Assembly (NCBI RefSeq): GCF_046097065.1
Contig: NZ_CP175563.1
Location: 2,294,001-2,358,000 of the forward strand
Length of the DNA: 64,000 bases
Reading direction: 5' to 3'
Source: Syntrophus buswellii
GTDB taxonomy: Bacteria > Desulfobacterota > Syntrophia > Syntrophales > Syntrophaceae
Part shown: piece after piece, positions 31,960-46,297 of the stretch
How the letters are laid out: every line of letters begins with the position of its first letter
Numbering within the stretch: the first letter of the stretch is position 1
Position numbers and translations under genes: made by a program
The notes under the pieces: model-generated
What the model was told of the DNA's origin: nothing
Databases searched by the model: none
Seen by the model: only the letters and a program-made list of their open reading frames with translations

Positions 31960-33866
31960 CCCGCCTTCGACAGCGGTAGGTAAACAAAATTGAAATTCTT
32001 ATGTAAAATTATCGTTATAAGTCGTTGTCGAATTTTTGGCGTTTGCCTACATTTTTAAGGGGTCACCTGGATATGCCGAATACGTTGCGGTGGAGATATC
32101 TTTAGTTGTTTTAGGATGTTGACTTGTTCCGGTGTCGGTTCGGTGGTCTGTAATACCCGTCCTTCTTTTGAAAAAAATTCTCCAAGATGAAGGCGCTCCA
32201 TTTGAGCTTTGATATGGTCCCAAGGCATGTTCGTTTTCCTCTCGGCAACCCTTACCAGAAGGAGTGCCAGGAAACAGAGGAACACATGGGCTTCGATCCG
32301 TTCATCCTTCCGGTGATAAACAGGCCTCAGATCCAGAGTCGTCTTCAAGGTTCGGAAGGCCCGCTCCACTTCCATCAGTTGCTTGTACCCCAAGGCCACA
32401 TCCTCAGCGCTCAGGGTGTCGTCACTGGTGGAGATGATGTATTTCCCGTCCAGATGGGCCTCCTCCTTGATCTTTCCCTTGTCGATTTTGATCCGGCCGG
32501 TTTTCAACTGCCGCAGGTATCTGCCCATGGTCCGATGGGACAGAAGGGCGCAGACGCTCTTCGTGTGACCCGGCCCGGCCTGATCCTTGATGGACTTCAG
32601 AGCTTCTTCAATCTTTTTGAGGGTCTTCTCACGGGTGGCCTGGTCCTTTTTGGCCTCCTCAGGATTGTGAACCAGGATGAACCGGCGGCGCTTTTCCCCA
32701 TCGCCAATGGTCACTTCCTTGATCTCCAGGTTTTCCCGTACGGAAGTGAACCTGCCCCGCTTGGCCAGAACCTCACGGTGGATCTCCTGATTATCCCGGA
32801 GCTTCTCGCCGATGATGTAATGGCCGCCGGCCTTCTGCAGGATCAGGCGATTCTCTTCGGAACTCATCCCACGGTCCATGACCCAGACGCAACGGCCCAG
32901 CTTCCAGCCGAGAAGATCGCTTTTGACCTTCTCCACGGTCTTCATGTCCGACGTGTTTCCCGGCATCGTCCAGCACTTTACCGGGATGCCCTCCTTCGTG
33001 ACCGCCAGACCGATCACCACCTGGGGAAGATCCGGCCGGTGATCCTTGGAATGACCGTACCGTCGAAGACCCTCCTCGTCTTCTTCATCCATTTCGAAGT
33101 AGGTGCTGGTGGTATCGAAGAAGATCAGGTCCACCTCCAGGTTCAAAAGATCCGCCACGGCAAAGTAGACTTCCTTGTGGATGGTTTTCCGATACTCCAG
33201 CAGAACATCCATGGCCCGGTACAGATGCTGAAGCTCGATCGGTTCAGGATTCCCCAGGGCCACGTCTTCTTTTACCCACTCCTCGACGCCTCTTTTGGAA
33301 TCCGGGGCCAGCGCCCGATTGGCGACCATGGCAAAAGTCGCCCATTCCACCGGAGACGTAAAAGACCGGTCTTTCATGCATTGAGAAAGAGCGTCGGGGA
33401 TTCCCAACTGTTCCCACAGAGCACGGAGCAAATAGGCGCCACCCATGGGAACGCTCTTGAGGAATCGGATTGGATTTTCACCTTCTATCGTCCCTTGAAT
33501 CCGCAAAGCCTCTTCCGGAGTGAGGAAGCGGGACAGGCTCTTGGTGAGTCTTCGAATCGCATCGACATCAAGGGAGTCGGCGCGGCCAAAGGTGTAGAGA
33601 ACATCCGCTTTCGATTGTCCCGTTTTGGCATCTCGAACATTATGCGCCAACTGGACGTATGTGGTGGTCGATCCGCTCTTGTTTTTTCTTGAGATTGTTC
33701 TGACGTACATGTCTACTCATGTAACGTAGACTACCAACGATGTCAAGCATAATTACATATTTCGCATGCCTACAGGTTTTTCAGTTTTTTGAGAGTCCGA
33801 CTGTGAAAATTCAATGACTTACGCTATTCAAAAGGTCAAAATATGCCTACAACTGTCGAACGCGGG
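31960..33866. mobile_element. IS1634-like insertion sequence (about 1.9 kb), apparently complete
   Basis: Terminal inverted repeats of 21 bases (31960-31980 CCCGCCTTCGACAGCGGTAGG; right end 33846-33866, whose reverse complement begins CCCGCGTTCGACAG) match at 18 positions. The element is flanked by the direct repeat TTTTA (31955-31959 and 33867-33871), the expected target duplication. It contains one full-length transposase gene. Inserted between a dead istB and the end of the same IS21-type element. Confidence 0.85.
32055..33710 (-). CDS. IS1634-family DDE transposase
   Basis: 551-residue transposase of the IS4 superfamily, IS1634 branch. Candidate DDE residues are Asp in FFDTTSTYFE, Asp in VWVMDRGMSS and Glu in LMEVERAFRTLKTTLDLRPV, with the downstream KDERIEAHV helix typical of the family. 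An N-terminal beta/helix region (MYVRTISRKNKSGSTTTYVQ) probably binds the ends. Length is full for the family and there is no frameshift, so it may be active. It lies within 21-bp inverted repeats. Confidence 0.93.
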   Translation of the reverse strand: MYVRTISRKNKSGSTTTYVQLAHNVRDAKTGQSKADVLYTFGRADSLDVDAIRRLTKSLSRFLTPEEALRIQGTIEGENPIRFLKSVPMGGAYLLRALWEQLGIPDALSQCMKDRSFTSPVEWATFAMVANRALAPDSKRGVEEWVKEDVALGNPEPIELQHLYRAMDVLLEYRKTIHKEVYFAVADLLNLEVDLIFFDTTSTYFEMDEEDEEGLRRYGHSKDHRPDLPQVVIGLAVTKEGIPVKCWTMPGNTSDMKTVEKVKSDLLGWKLGRCVWVMDRGMSSEENRLILQKAGGHYIIGEKLRDNQEIHREVLAKRGRFTSVRENLEIKEVTIGDGEKRRRFILVHNPEEAKKDQATREKTLKKIEEALKSIKDQAGPGHTKSVCALLSHRTMGRYLRQLKTGRIKIDKGKIKEEAHLDGKYIISTSDDTLSAEDVALGYKQLMEVERAFRTLKTTLDLRPVYHRKDERIEAHVFLCFLALLLVRVAERKTNMPWDHIKAQMERLHLGEFFSKEGRVLQTTEPTPEQVNILKQLKISPPQRIRHIQVTP

Positions 33867-33916
33867 TTTTACTGGCGATCAATAAGAAAGACAGGGGATG
33901 ACCTGCCCGTCATCCC

Positions 33917-34062
33917 AAAGTATAAACACTGCTCTGGGTGGTCAAAATTCGATTATCACAGGTGGTCAATTTTCGGTTGTCATTACCACAAAGTATAAAT
34001 ACTGCTCTGGGTGGTCAAAATTCGGTTGTCACAGGTGGTCAATTTTCGGTTGTCATTACCAT
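33917..34062. repeat. Tandem 73-bp repeat, probable IS21-family terminal sequence
   Basis: Two copies of a 73-base unit start at 33917 and 33990 (AAAGTATAAA(C/T)ACTGCTCTGG then GGTGGTCAAAATTCG and GGTGGTCAATTTTCGGTTGT). Repeated GGTGGTCAA motifs are typical of the multiple transposase-binding sites at IS21-family ends. Together with the istB remnant this marks the right end of the decayed host element. Confidence 0.7.
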
Positions 34063-34170
34063 TCATAGGAATGGCTTAAAGATTGATGGGTTAGATTATC
34101 GTCGTGGGGTTTCCTCAAACACTGCCCCCAGCATTTCGGTCAGCCGCAGGTTACACACTCCACAAAAAAA

Positions 34171-34192
34171 GGCTAACGAATTTTCGTTAGCC
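34171..34192 (-). terminator. Terminator of tRNA-fMet
   Basis: GGCTAACGA pairs with TCGTTAGCC around a 4-base loop; on the minus strand it is followed by seven Ts (34170-34164). Confidence 0.85.
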
Positions 34193-34204
34193 CCTTGTTT
34201 TTAT

Positions 34205-34281
<77 letters not shown>

Positions 34282-34653
34282 TCATCACTACGTGATCAAT
34301 ACCCTTCTCATCCTCCAAAGCAACGGCTTTTCTGAAGCCCTATATCTCGAACAGCCACTATTTTCTGATCTTTTTGACATTGTGCCTTGATGTGACGTTG
34401 CCAATGGCCCCATCCGCACACCCTCAAAACTCCTCATCACAGGATGCACACTTTTTCTTCTAAAAGATCATTCAAATTGTTGTCGGTCTTCTATCCCAGT
34501 TGCCTATCGCTTGTCAAGAAAAACTTTAATATACATGAACTACCAATATTTTATATAAAAGTTCTTCAAAGTTAATTTGCTACTATACTCATATTTTGAT
34601 TTCTTTTTCCTGTAAGCGATTTTATATGAACAATCCACTGGACAAAATAGCCG
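34282..34653. other. Intergenic stretch, AT-rich, no gene recognised
   Basis: About 370 bases between tRNA-fMet and the ruvA stop, markedly more AT-rich than the neighbours. No open frame with a ribosome site and no RNA fold recognised. It presumably holds the tRNA promoter. Confidence 0.4.
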
Positions 34654-35268
34654 CTACAGGGCAAGCCTTTTTAAGGCTTCCTTCAGGATTATGTCCAAAG
34701 GTGTGTTTTTATCATTTTCTGAGAGGATTTTTTCGATCGCATCCTTTGCCGACTGACTTTTGTAACCCAGGTTAACCAATGCGGAAACGGCATCTTCCTC
34801 TATCAAAGTTTTAGTGATCATGCCCCTTCTGGCGCCAATTGATCCTTCCTGCGGCCGTGGTTTCCATACGGATATTTTGTCCCTCAGCTCCAGAATAACC
34901 CGCTCCGCCGTTTTCTTCCCAAGCCCCGGAACTTTTAAAAGACGTTTCAGATCATTATTCGCTACCGCATGAATCAAGTCATCCGAGCTGATTCCAGACA
35001 AAACATTCACGGCCAGGCGTGGACCGATGCCTGCAATCGAAATCATTAACTTGAATAGATTTTTTTCTTTTTCCGTGCAAAAGCCTATGAGTTGGATCGA
35101 ATCCTGCCTGAAACAGGTATAAATGAACAGGCTTACCTCAGCGCCTAATTCGGGAAGTTCATAATAGGTTGACAGCGGGATCAGGATCTCATAGCCAATC
35201 CCATGATTATCGATAATAACCGTGGGAACGACTTTATATAGAAGTGTTCCTCTTATTTGTGCGATCAT
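34654..35268 (-). CDS. ruvA: Holliday junction DNA-binding protein RuvA
   Basis: 204-residue junction-binding protein that forms tetramers on four-way DNA and loads RuvB. An OB-fold (about 1-65; MIAQIRGTLLYKV) is followed by tandem helix-hairpin-helix motifs (ISSDDLIHAVANNDLKRLLK; KVPGLGKKTAERVILELRDK). The C-terminal domain III contacts RuvB (DAVSALVNLGYKSQSAKDAI). It starts three bases after ruvC stops and has no clear ribosome site, suggesting translational coupling. ruvB is not adjacent. Confidence 0.96.
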   Translation of the reverse strand: MIAQIRGTLLYKVVPTVIIDNHGIGYEILIPLSTYYELPELGAEVSLFIYTCFRQDSIQLIGFCTEKEKNLFKLMISIAGIGPRLAVNVLSGISSDDLIHAVANNDLKRLLKVPGLGKKTAERVILELRDKISVWKPRPQEGSIGARRGMITKTLIEEDAVSALVNLGYKSQSAKDAIEKILSENDKNTPLDIILKEALKRLAL

Positions 35269-35271
35269 TCG

Positions 35272-35751
35272 TTACATGGGATCGTTCTTTCGATGATTGA
35301 TGTGGCATATCGCCACGGCAATGGCGTCTGATGCATCTTCAGAGGGAAGCTCTGAAAAGTTCATGATCACCTGGACCATCTTTTGTACTTGAATCTTTTC
35401 AGCCCGTCCGTACCCGACAACGGCCTTTTTTATTTCAAGGGGCGTGTATTCAAAGACCGGCAGGTGGTGCTTTGATCCTGCCAGAATGGCCACCCCCCTC
35501 ACATGCCCCTGCTTGATGAGACTTTTGATGTTTTTCCCGTAAAAGATGTTTTCAATCGCTACAGCATCAGGCTTTTCCTCTGCCACGATTGAAAAGAGCT
35601 CGTTGTACACTTTCTCCAGGGCTGCCGTAAATAAGGAACCTCTCTTGATTTTGATTTCGCCGTGCCGGATATCAATATACCGTTCCTGTCTTTTTTCTAC
35701 GACACCATAGCCCGTTACAATACTGCCTGGATCAATTCCTAGGATTTTCAA
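35272..35751 (-). CDS. ruvC: Holliday junction resolvase RuvC
   Basis: 159-residue dimeric endonuclease that cuts Holliday junctions. Four catalytic acids are visible: Asp7 in GIDPGS, Glu in AIENIFYGKN, and two Asp in PSEDASDAIAVA. LIKQGHVRGVAILA matches the DNA-binding helix. Normal length. Second gene of a yebC-ruvC-ruvA run; the stop is followed at once by ruvA. Confidence 0.96.
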   Translation of the reverse strand: MKILGIDPGSIVTGYGVVEKRQERYIDIRHGEIKIKRGSLFTAALEKVYNELFSIVAEEKPDAVAIENIFYGKNIKSLIKQGHVRGVAILAGSKHHLPVFEYTPLEIKKAVVGYGRAEKIQVQKMVQVIMNFSELPSEDASDAIAVAICHINHRKNDPM

Positions 35752-35845
35752 TCGTTGAATCTACGCCTCATAAAACCGTTCAATGGTTTCTTCCACCCTT
35801 TCCTTCCTGTCCTCATCACAACGTTTCTCTTTTTACTATCTATTT

Positions 35846-36598
35846 TTATGAACTGAATTTCTCGACAATTTCATCATCAATATCGAAATTTGCATAGACA
35901 TTTTGAACATCGTCATTATCTTCCAGCTTATCGATCATTTTGAGCATCTGTTCAGCTTTCCCATCTTCCAGCTTTACGGTGTTCTGGGGGATCATGCCCA
36001 CGGAAGCCTGAATATACTTCAGTCCTTTTGCTTCCAATGCATCCCTGACGCTTTCAAACATCGCTTGATCCGTAATAATTTCAATTTCCGTTTCGTCTTC
36101 TCGAATGTCCTCTGCACCTAGTTCCAGGGCCAACTCCATCAAATCATCCTCATTGACGACCTTCCTCTCAAATACAATGCTACCTTTCTTTTCGAAGAGC
36201 CATGCCACACAACCGTTCTCTCCGAGATTCCCTCCATGCTTCGAGAAAATATGCCTGATCTCGGCAACGGTTCTGTTCTTGTTGTCCGTCATAATCTCTA
36301 CGAGAACAGCGACTCCACCGGGTCCATAGCCTTCGTATGTGATCTCTTCGTAGGCCTCGCCGCCGCCGATTTCTCCTGTTCCCTTCTTGATGGCCTTTTC
36401 AATGTTATCCTTAGGCATATTTTCATTCTTCGCTGCAAGAACGGCCTGCCTCAGCCTGGAATTGCCCTCAATGTCTCCGCCCCCCAATCTTGCAGCCAAG
36501 GTAATTTCTTTGATAATCTTCGTAAAGACTTTACCCCTCTTTGAATCGAGAGCACCCTTTTTCCTTTTGATGGTACTCCATTTTGAATGACCTGACAT
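35846..36598 (-). CDS. yebC: YebC/TACO1-family protein
   Basis: 250-residue protein of the YebC family (MSGHSKWSTIKRKKGALDSK start, KAIKKGTGEIGGGEAYEEIT, EGYGPGGVAVLVE). Members act in translation of proline-rich stretches and some were described as transcription regulators; the classic neighbourhood yebC-ruvC-ruvA is kept here. AGGAG precedes the ATG. Cytoplasmic. Length normal. Confidence 0.95.
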   Translation of the reverse strand: MSGHSKWSTIKRKKGALDSKRGKVFTKIIKEITLAARLGGGDIEGNSRLRQAVLAAKNENMPKDNIEKAIKKGTGEIGGGEAYEEITYEGYGPGGVAVLVEIMTDNKNRTVAEIRHIFSKHGGNLGENGCVAWLFEKKGSIVFERKVVNEDDLMELALELGAEDIREDETEIEIITDQAMFESVRDALEAKGLKYIQASVGMIPQNTVKLEDGKAEQMLKMIDKLEDNDDVQNVYANFDIDDEIVEKFSS

Positions 36599-36727
36599 CC
36601 ACGCATCTCCTTTTGATAGATTCTATTCTTATTTATGAAGCATTTTTTTAATCTTTTCGTGATCAGTTCTGATTATTATCGGATCAGCCTTCTCTTCTTA
36701 CAAAATATAAAAAGTATTTTCCATAAA

Positions 36728-36762
36728 AAAACCCCTCTGTCCTATTCAGACCGAGGGGTTTT
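36728..36762 (-). terminator. rRNA operon terminator
   Basis: CCCCTCTGTC (36732-36741) pairs with GACCGAGGGG (36749-36758), one mismatch, extended by AAAA/TTTT. On the minus strand it lies about 12 bases after the 5S end and is followed by a T-run. Confidence 0.85.
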
Positions 36763-36773
36763 GCATATAAAAT

Positions 36774-36889
<116 letters not shown>

Positions 36890-36949
36890 ATATCTTGAAC
36901 AATATCGTTTCAACTACATATCCGAACTTGCGCATTTAAATAATATATT

Positions 36950-39962
<3,013 letters not shown>

Positions 39963-40092
39963 TAAAATATTATTTTAAATAACGCAGTTTCGATATGTAA
40001 TTGTCAAAGATCAACATTGAGCTCCATCTCTATGGAACCAATTGGTGATTCCTCAGTTTCCTTCCATAAGAAATCAACAATTGCCTTCATAA

Positions 40093-40168
40093 TGGTGGAG
40101 GTGAACGGGTTCGAACCGATGACCTCCTGCGTGCAAGGCAGGCGCTCTCCCAACTGAGCTACACCCCC
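40093..40168 (-). tRNA. tRNA-Ala (anticodon TGC)
   Basis: 76-nt cloverleaf with encoded CCA in the 16S-23S spacer. Acceptor GGGGGTG/CACCTCC (one wobble), AGCTCAGTTGGGAGAGC D-arm, anticodon loop with TGC, T-loop GTTCGAACC. Confidence 0.96.
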
Positions 40169-40204
40169 GGGGGTAACCCGCTTTACAGCTCTCCACGCCT
40201 GTCT

Positions 40205-40281
<77 letters not shown>

Positions 40282-40401
40282 TTCTCTGGATATACCCATA
40301 TTGATTGAAGCTTTATCTATAGTGGGGATAACGATTTGCAGGTCATTGACCATAGGATGTAAGTCCGAATGACGATCTCATCGCACTTAACTTACTCCTT
40401 A

Positions 40402-41967
<1,566 letters not shown>

Positions 41968-42081
41968 TGATATCCTTAGTGAAGGAAATCTCCATCCCCC
42001 TCGTTTACTTCTTAAAACGGGCCCACAAATCTATTATCCCACTATATAATTTCCAAAGAACTGGTTAGAAGCAAGAGGTGA

Positions 42082-42111
42082 CTTATAATCTATTATCCAA
42101 CCCCTTGTCAA
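42082..42111 (-). promoter_or_regulatory. rRNA operon promoter
   Basis: Minus strand TTGACA (42111-42106), 18-base spacer, TATAAG (42087-42082), about 115 bases before the 16S start. An A/T-rich tract with a run of Ts and As (about 42112-42135) directly upstream is suitable as an UP element. The remaining bases to the tyrS stop at 42273 show no further gene. Confidence 0.75.
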
Positions 42112-42272
42112 GAAATTTATCTTTTTTTTTAAGCGCTGTCAATGATGATTTTTATATAAACAGGCTTTAAAAAGAATTCCGAACCGCAATCGACGCCTCT
42201 TCAAAAATGAGGCGTTATTGCAGAAGGGAGGCGCTTTGTACCTTTTCGAACTATATCTGTCAAGGACTTTTT

Positions 42273-43562
42273 CTAGTTTTTTTCTTCAACCGCGACAATC
42301 ATGTATTTTTTCTTGCCTTTTCTCAATTTTATCTGGCCGTTTCCGTCCAGATGGTCCGTTGAGATGAGCGTATCGAATTGAGGAATGGGCTCATCGTTCA
42401 CATAGCCGCCCCCCTGAGATATCAATCTGCGGGCCTCGCTTTTTGAGCTGCACAGCCCGCAGTCATACATCATCTCATAGGCTGGAATGCCCCTGGCTAG
42501 CTCATCCCGGGTTTTTCTTATAAACGGGATGGCCGTCGTCTGCCGGGAAATCCGCCCCCTTGGAATCGTGCTTGACGGCATCAAGGCCGGATCGAGCAAT
42601 TTCTCTCCAAATGCAGCAACAGATGCCTCCCATGCCGCGACTGCCGCCTCCTCACCATGGGTAATCCGGGTTGCTTCAAAAGCCAGAATCGCCTTTGCCA
42701 TATTCAATTCCTGATCACTCAGGGATTCCGCCTCGCGGATTTCTTCCATGGGCAAAAACGTAAAGAGGGCCAGAAATTTTCGTACATCCGCATCGTCCGT
42801 ATTGATCCAGTATTGATAATAGTCATAAGGCGAAGTCATCTCCTGATCGAGCCAAACGGTGCCCTTTTCAGTTTTTCCCATCTTCTGGCCGGTTGCCGTC
42901 GTAAAGAGGGGAAAAGTCATGCTCTGCGCGGTCTTTCCCTCGATTCTCCTGATGAGATCGACTCCGGCCAGCATATTCCCCCACTGGTCATTGCCGCCCA
43001 TTTGCATGACGCAATCGTGGTTCTGATAGAGATACAGAAAATCATAAGCCTGCAAAAGCATGTAATTGAATTCTATGAAGCTCAATCCCTTTTCGAGGCG
43101 GATCTTATAGCTTTCCGCTGCCAGCATCTTGTTCACGCTGAAGTGGCGTCCAATATCGCGCAGGAAGGAAATGTAATTCAATTTCGTCAGCCAGTCCGCG
43201 TTATTGAGCATTAATGCCTTTCGATCCTCAAAATCCAGGTACCTGCTGAATTGCCTTCGCAGACACTGAGCATTGAAGTCAATGGTTTCTCTCGACAAAA
43301 CCTGGCGCATTTCGGTTTTTCCGCTAGGATCTCCAATCAGAGCCGTCCCCGCACCGACAAGGGCAATTGGGACGTGGCCGTTCTTCTGCAGATGAACAAG
43401 GGCCATGATAGGCACAAGACTCCCAATATGCAAGCTTGTTGCGGTTGGATCAAAACCAATATAGCACGTAAGGGGATGCTCAAGGGCTTTTCTTACTTCA
43501 TCTTCATCGGTTACCTGCTCTATAAAGCCTCTTTCCAGAAAAACATCATATACGTTTTTCAA
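42273..43562 (-). CDS. tyrS: Tyrosyl-tRNA synthetase
   Basis: 429-residue class I aminoacyl-tRNA synthetase that charges tRNA-Tyr. The start is TTG (43562) with GGAGGAG upstream. HIGH-type signature is HIGS (45-48) and the KMSKS-type loop is KMGKT, as in bacterial TyrS. Tyrosine/tRNA motifs are FIEFNYMLLQAYDFLYLYQ and QMGGNDQWGN. An S4 RNA-binding domain ends the protein (SEARRLISQGGGYVND). Directly downstream of ymdB on the same strand and upstream of the rRNA promoter. Confidence 0.96.
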   Translation of the reverse strand: MKNVYDVFLERGFIEQVTDEDEVRKALEHPLTCYIGFDPTATSLHIGSLVPIMALVHLQKNGHVPIALVGAGTALIGDPSGKTEMRQVLSRETIDFNAQCLRRQFSRYLDFEDRKALMLNNADWLTKLNYISFLRDIGRHFSVNKMLAAESYKIRLEKGLSFIEFNYMLLQAYDFLYLYQNHDCVMQMGGNDQWGNMLAGVDLIRRIEGKTAQSMTFPLFTTATGQKMGKTEKGTVWLDQEMTSPYDYYQYWINTDDADVRKFLALFTFLPMEEIREAESLSDQELNMAKAILAFEATRITHGEEAAVAAWEASVAAFGEKLLDPALMPSSTIPRGRISRQTTAIPFIRKTRDELARGIPAYEMMYDCGLCSSKSEARRLISQGGGYVNDEPIPQFDTLISTDHLDGNGQIKLRKGKKKYMIVAVEEKN

Positions 43563-43630
43563 GTTCTAAGTCTCCTCCAGGATATTCTAACGTCGGAATC
43601 TCGAAATCCTCTCTCCAGGATCATGAAGCA

Positions 43631-44416
43631 TCATGAATTCAGACGAACACTGAGGCGCTGGATTCTCGAACATTTACCATCCTTCTCATCAACGTCCAGC
43701 ACAACCCCCTGCAATCGGATATCCCCTTTTGCAATATCGAATCTATTGGGAATCTGAAACAGAAATTTGTCTATCACGACTTCCTTTTTGACGCCGATCA
43801 CAGAATCGAAAGGTCCCGTCATTCCCGCATCGCTGATGTAGGCGGTTCCTCCCGGCAGTATCTCGTCGTCCGCCGTCTGGACATGGGTATGGGTTCCCAG
43901 CACCGCGCTCACCCGACCGTCTAAAAACCACCCCAGCGCCTTTTTTTCCGATGTCGCCTCGGCATGCATATCGACAATGATGATCTTCGTCATTCCGGAA
44001 AAGGCGGCCAATTCCCTTTCCGCCGTTCGGAAGGGGCAATCGATGGGCTGCATGAAAACCCTCCCTGCGAGATTTAAGACCCCAACCGAGATGCCGGATT
44101 CCATTTTTACAAGAACATGCCCCCATCCTGGAGTTCCTTCAGGATAGTTTGCCGGCCGGAGCAGGGTTTCGTAATCTTCAACAAAGTCACGAATCTCCTT
44201 TTTGTCCCAGACATGATTGCCCGAGGTCAGGACATCGATGGAACCCTGGTACAGCTCATCCACAATTTCCCGGGTAATTCCAAACCCGGCGGCCGCATTC
44301 TCGCAGTTCGCAATAACGAAATCAACTCCGTAGGAGGTGATCATATCGGGAAGAAGCTCCCGGATGGCTCTTCTTCCCGGCTTGCCGACAATATCTCCGA
44401 TAAAAAGGATTCTCAT
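43631..44416 (-). CDS. ymdB: YmdB-like metallophosphoesterase (cyclic-nucleotide phosphodiesterase family)
   Basis: 261-residue (from 44416) calcineurin-like phosphoesterase of the TIGR00282/YmdB group. Metal-site motifs are FIGDIVGKPGR, NCENAAAGFGI, SGNHVWDKKE, DMHAEATSEKK and LGTHTHVQTAD. Bacillus YmdB hydrolyses 2',3'-cAMP and influences development and biofilm choice; RNase Y beside it is the classic neighbourhood. Met at 44416 has AAGG about eight bases upstream; Met codons at 44422 and 44434 are alternatives. Confidence 0.92.
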   Translation of the reverse strand: MRILFIGDIVGKPGRRAIRELLPDMITSYGVDFVIANCENAAAGFGITREIVDELYQGSIDVLTSGNHVWDKKEIRDFVEDYETLLRPANYPEGTPGWGHVLVKMESGISVGVLNLAGRVFMQPIDCPFRTAERELAAFSGMTKIIIVDMHAEATSEKKALGWFLDGRVSAVLGTHTHVQTADDEILPGGTAYISDAGMTGPFDSVIGVKKEVVIDKFLFQIPNRFDIAKGDIRLQGVVLDVDEKDGKCSRIQRLSVRLNS

Positions 44417-44516
44417 TCCCATGACCTTCAGCACTGATGCACGGAGGCTGACGATTCGTTCCCGCTGTCAACGGGAAATGGAAATCCGCGAAGCCCGCCC
44501 GCCGTTCAGATGCTCA

Positions 44517-46085
44517 TTATTTTGCAAAATCAGACACTCGCGTTTCCCTGATGACCGTCACCTTAATCTGGCCTGGATACGTCAATTCCGATTCAATTTT
44601 ATGGACAATGTCCTTACAGAGCATAACCGCATCATTGTCGGATATTTTTTCGCTTCCGACAAGAATACGGATTTCTCTCCCGGCTTGAATGGCATAGCAT
44701 TTTTCAACGCCGCTGAACGAATTGGCGATATTTTCCAATTCCTCCAATCGCTTCACGTAGGTTTCCAGCATTTCCCTCCGGGCCCCCGGTCGTGCGGCCG
44801 ACAGGGTATCTGCAGCCTGCACCAAAACTCCCAGCAGGGTGTTCGTCCGGCTGTCGTCATGGTGAGCGGCAATGGCCTGAACAATGCGGGGCGATTCGCC
44901 AAAACGCTTCGCATAGTCCGCGCCGATGGCCGCATGGGTTCCTTCTATCTTGTGATCCACGGCCTTGCCGATATCATGAAGCAGACCAGCCCGTTTTGCC
45001 TCTTTAATGTTCATTTTCAGTTCCGCTGCCATCATGCCGGTCAGATGGGCAACATCAATAGAGTGCTGAAGAACATTTTGAGAAAAACTCGTCCGATATT
45101 TCAAGCTTCCAAGAAGATTGATTATTTCGGGATGTATATCGTGCACCCCCACGTCAAAGGAAACCCTCTCCCCCGTTTCTTTGATGATATTGTCAACTTC
45201 CAGCCGAACTTTCTTGACGATATCCTCGATTCTTCCCGGATGAATCCTACCGTCTGTAATGAGCCTCTCCAGGGATATCTTCGCCACCTCTCTCCTTATG
45301 GGATCAAAGCTGGAAAGCACAACAGCCTCCGGCGTATCATCCACGATCAAATCGATGCCCGTGGCGGCCTCAATGGCCCGGATATTCCGGCCTTCCCTTC
45401 CGATAATGCGCCCCTTCATTTCATCGCTTGGAAGATTTACCACCGATACCGTATTTTCAGCAACATAATCACCGGCATATCGCTGCACGGCATACGCGAT
45501 GATTTCTCGCGACTTCTTGTCCGCATCCCGCTTGGCATCTTCTTCTATTTTCCGGATCAATATGGCGGCATCGCGCTTTGCGGACGCCTCCATGGACTGC
45601 GTCAGCAGTTCTTTCGCCTCTTCCGAGGTAATGCCGGCAATCTGCTCCAGCTTGTTCTGCTGTTCCTCGATCAGCCTGTTGAGCTTTTCATGCTTCTCAT
45701 TAATCTGACTCTCTTTTGAAAGGAGCGCCTTTTCCCTCCCCTCTATACCACTTTCCCTCTGGGAGAGCGTATCGATCCGCTTATCGAGACTTTCCTCCTT
45801 TGAGCGAATCCTCCTCTCCAGATTGTCCAGGTCCTGCTTGGTTTCCCTTGTTTCCTTCTCGAAATCCCCTTTCAGTCGAAGAAGATTCTCTTTTGTCTGG
45901 AGCACGGCCTCTTTTTTTATGGTTTCAGCTTCTTTTTTCGCTTCGTCAATAATCCTCACGGCCAGATGTTCCGATGACTCCAGCCGTTTTTGAGAAAGCC
46001 GGAATTTTAAAAAATAACCGATGGCCAATCCAATGGCAATCAATCCGAATATCGTCAATGCGATTATAGTATTGTTCAACAACAC
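44517..46085 (-). CDS. rny: Ribonuclease Y
   Basis: 522-residue membrane-anchored endoribonuclease that starts mRNA decay. It has an N-terminal membrane helix (IIALTIFGLIAIGLAIGYFL), a long coiled coil (about 30-200), a KH domain (KGRIIGREGRNIRAIEAATG) and an HD domain with the metal-binding HD of AGLLHDIGKAVDH. The C-terminus (PGQIKVTVIRETRVSDFAK) is typical. GTG start at 46085 with a perfect GAGGAGG at good spacing. Lies between the 6S RNA gene and ymdB. Confidence 0.96.
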   Translation of the reverse strand: MLLNNTIIALTIFGLIAIGLAIGYFLKFRLSQKRLESSEHLAVRIIDEAKKEAETIKKEAVLQTKENLLRLKGDFEKETRETKQDLDNLERRIRSKEESLDKRIDTLSQRESGIEGREKALLSKESQINEKHEKLNRLIEEQQNKLEQIAGITSEEAKELLTQSMEASAKRDAAILIRKIEEDAKRDADKKSREIIAYAVQRYAGDYVAENTVSVVNLPSDEMKGRIIGREGRNIRAIEAATGIDLIVDDTPEAVVLSSFDPIRREVAKISLERLITDGRIHPGRIEDIVKKVRLEVDNIIKETGERVSFDVGVHDIHPEIINLLGSLKYRTSFSQNVLQHSIDVAHLTGMMAAELKMNIKEAKRAGLLHDIGKAVDHKIEGTHAAIGADYAKRFGESPRIVQAIAAHHDDSRTNTLLGVLVQAADTLSAARPGARREMLETYVKRLEELENIANSFSGVEKCYAIQAGREIRILVGSEKISDNDAVMLCKDIVHKIESELTYPGQIKVTVIRETRVSDFAK

Positions 46086-46297
46086 CTTTTACCTCCTCAC
46101 TTGCCTGTCGAGCATCCAGAAGACATCCTGCCGGGCACCTAAAAGATATTTCTTTTAATATTCATTCACTTACACATGAATGAACGCAGGCAGACTACCT
46201 TAAGGACGATTTCTGGTGGTTAAGAGAAACAAAAATCGGATGGCGGGATTTGTTGAGGAGACTTTAGAGATACATCTCTAGCGGAACGTTGCTTATC
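46086..46297. other. Spacer between 6S RNA and rny with two hairpins
   Basis: No open frame. TTCATTCA (46161-46168) pairs with TGAATGAA (46177-46184), and TAGAGAT/ATCTCTA near 46265-46281 forms a second hairpin. Either could end or process the 6S transcript. The rny promoter presumably lies here. Confidence 0.45.

Noticed and set aside
32187..33692. 501-codon plus-strand frame opposite the transposase
   Set aside because: Antisense shadow; the minus-strand frame carries the DDE motifs and lies within the IS ends.
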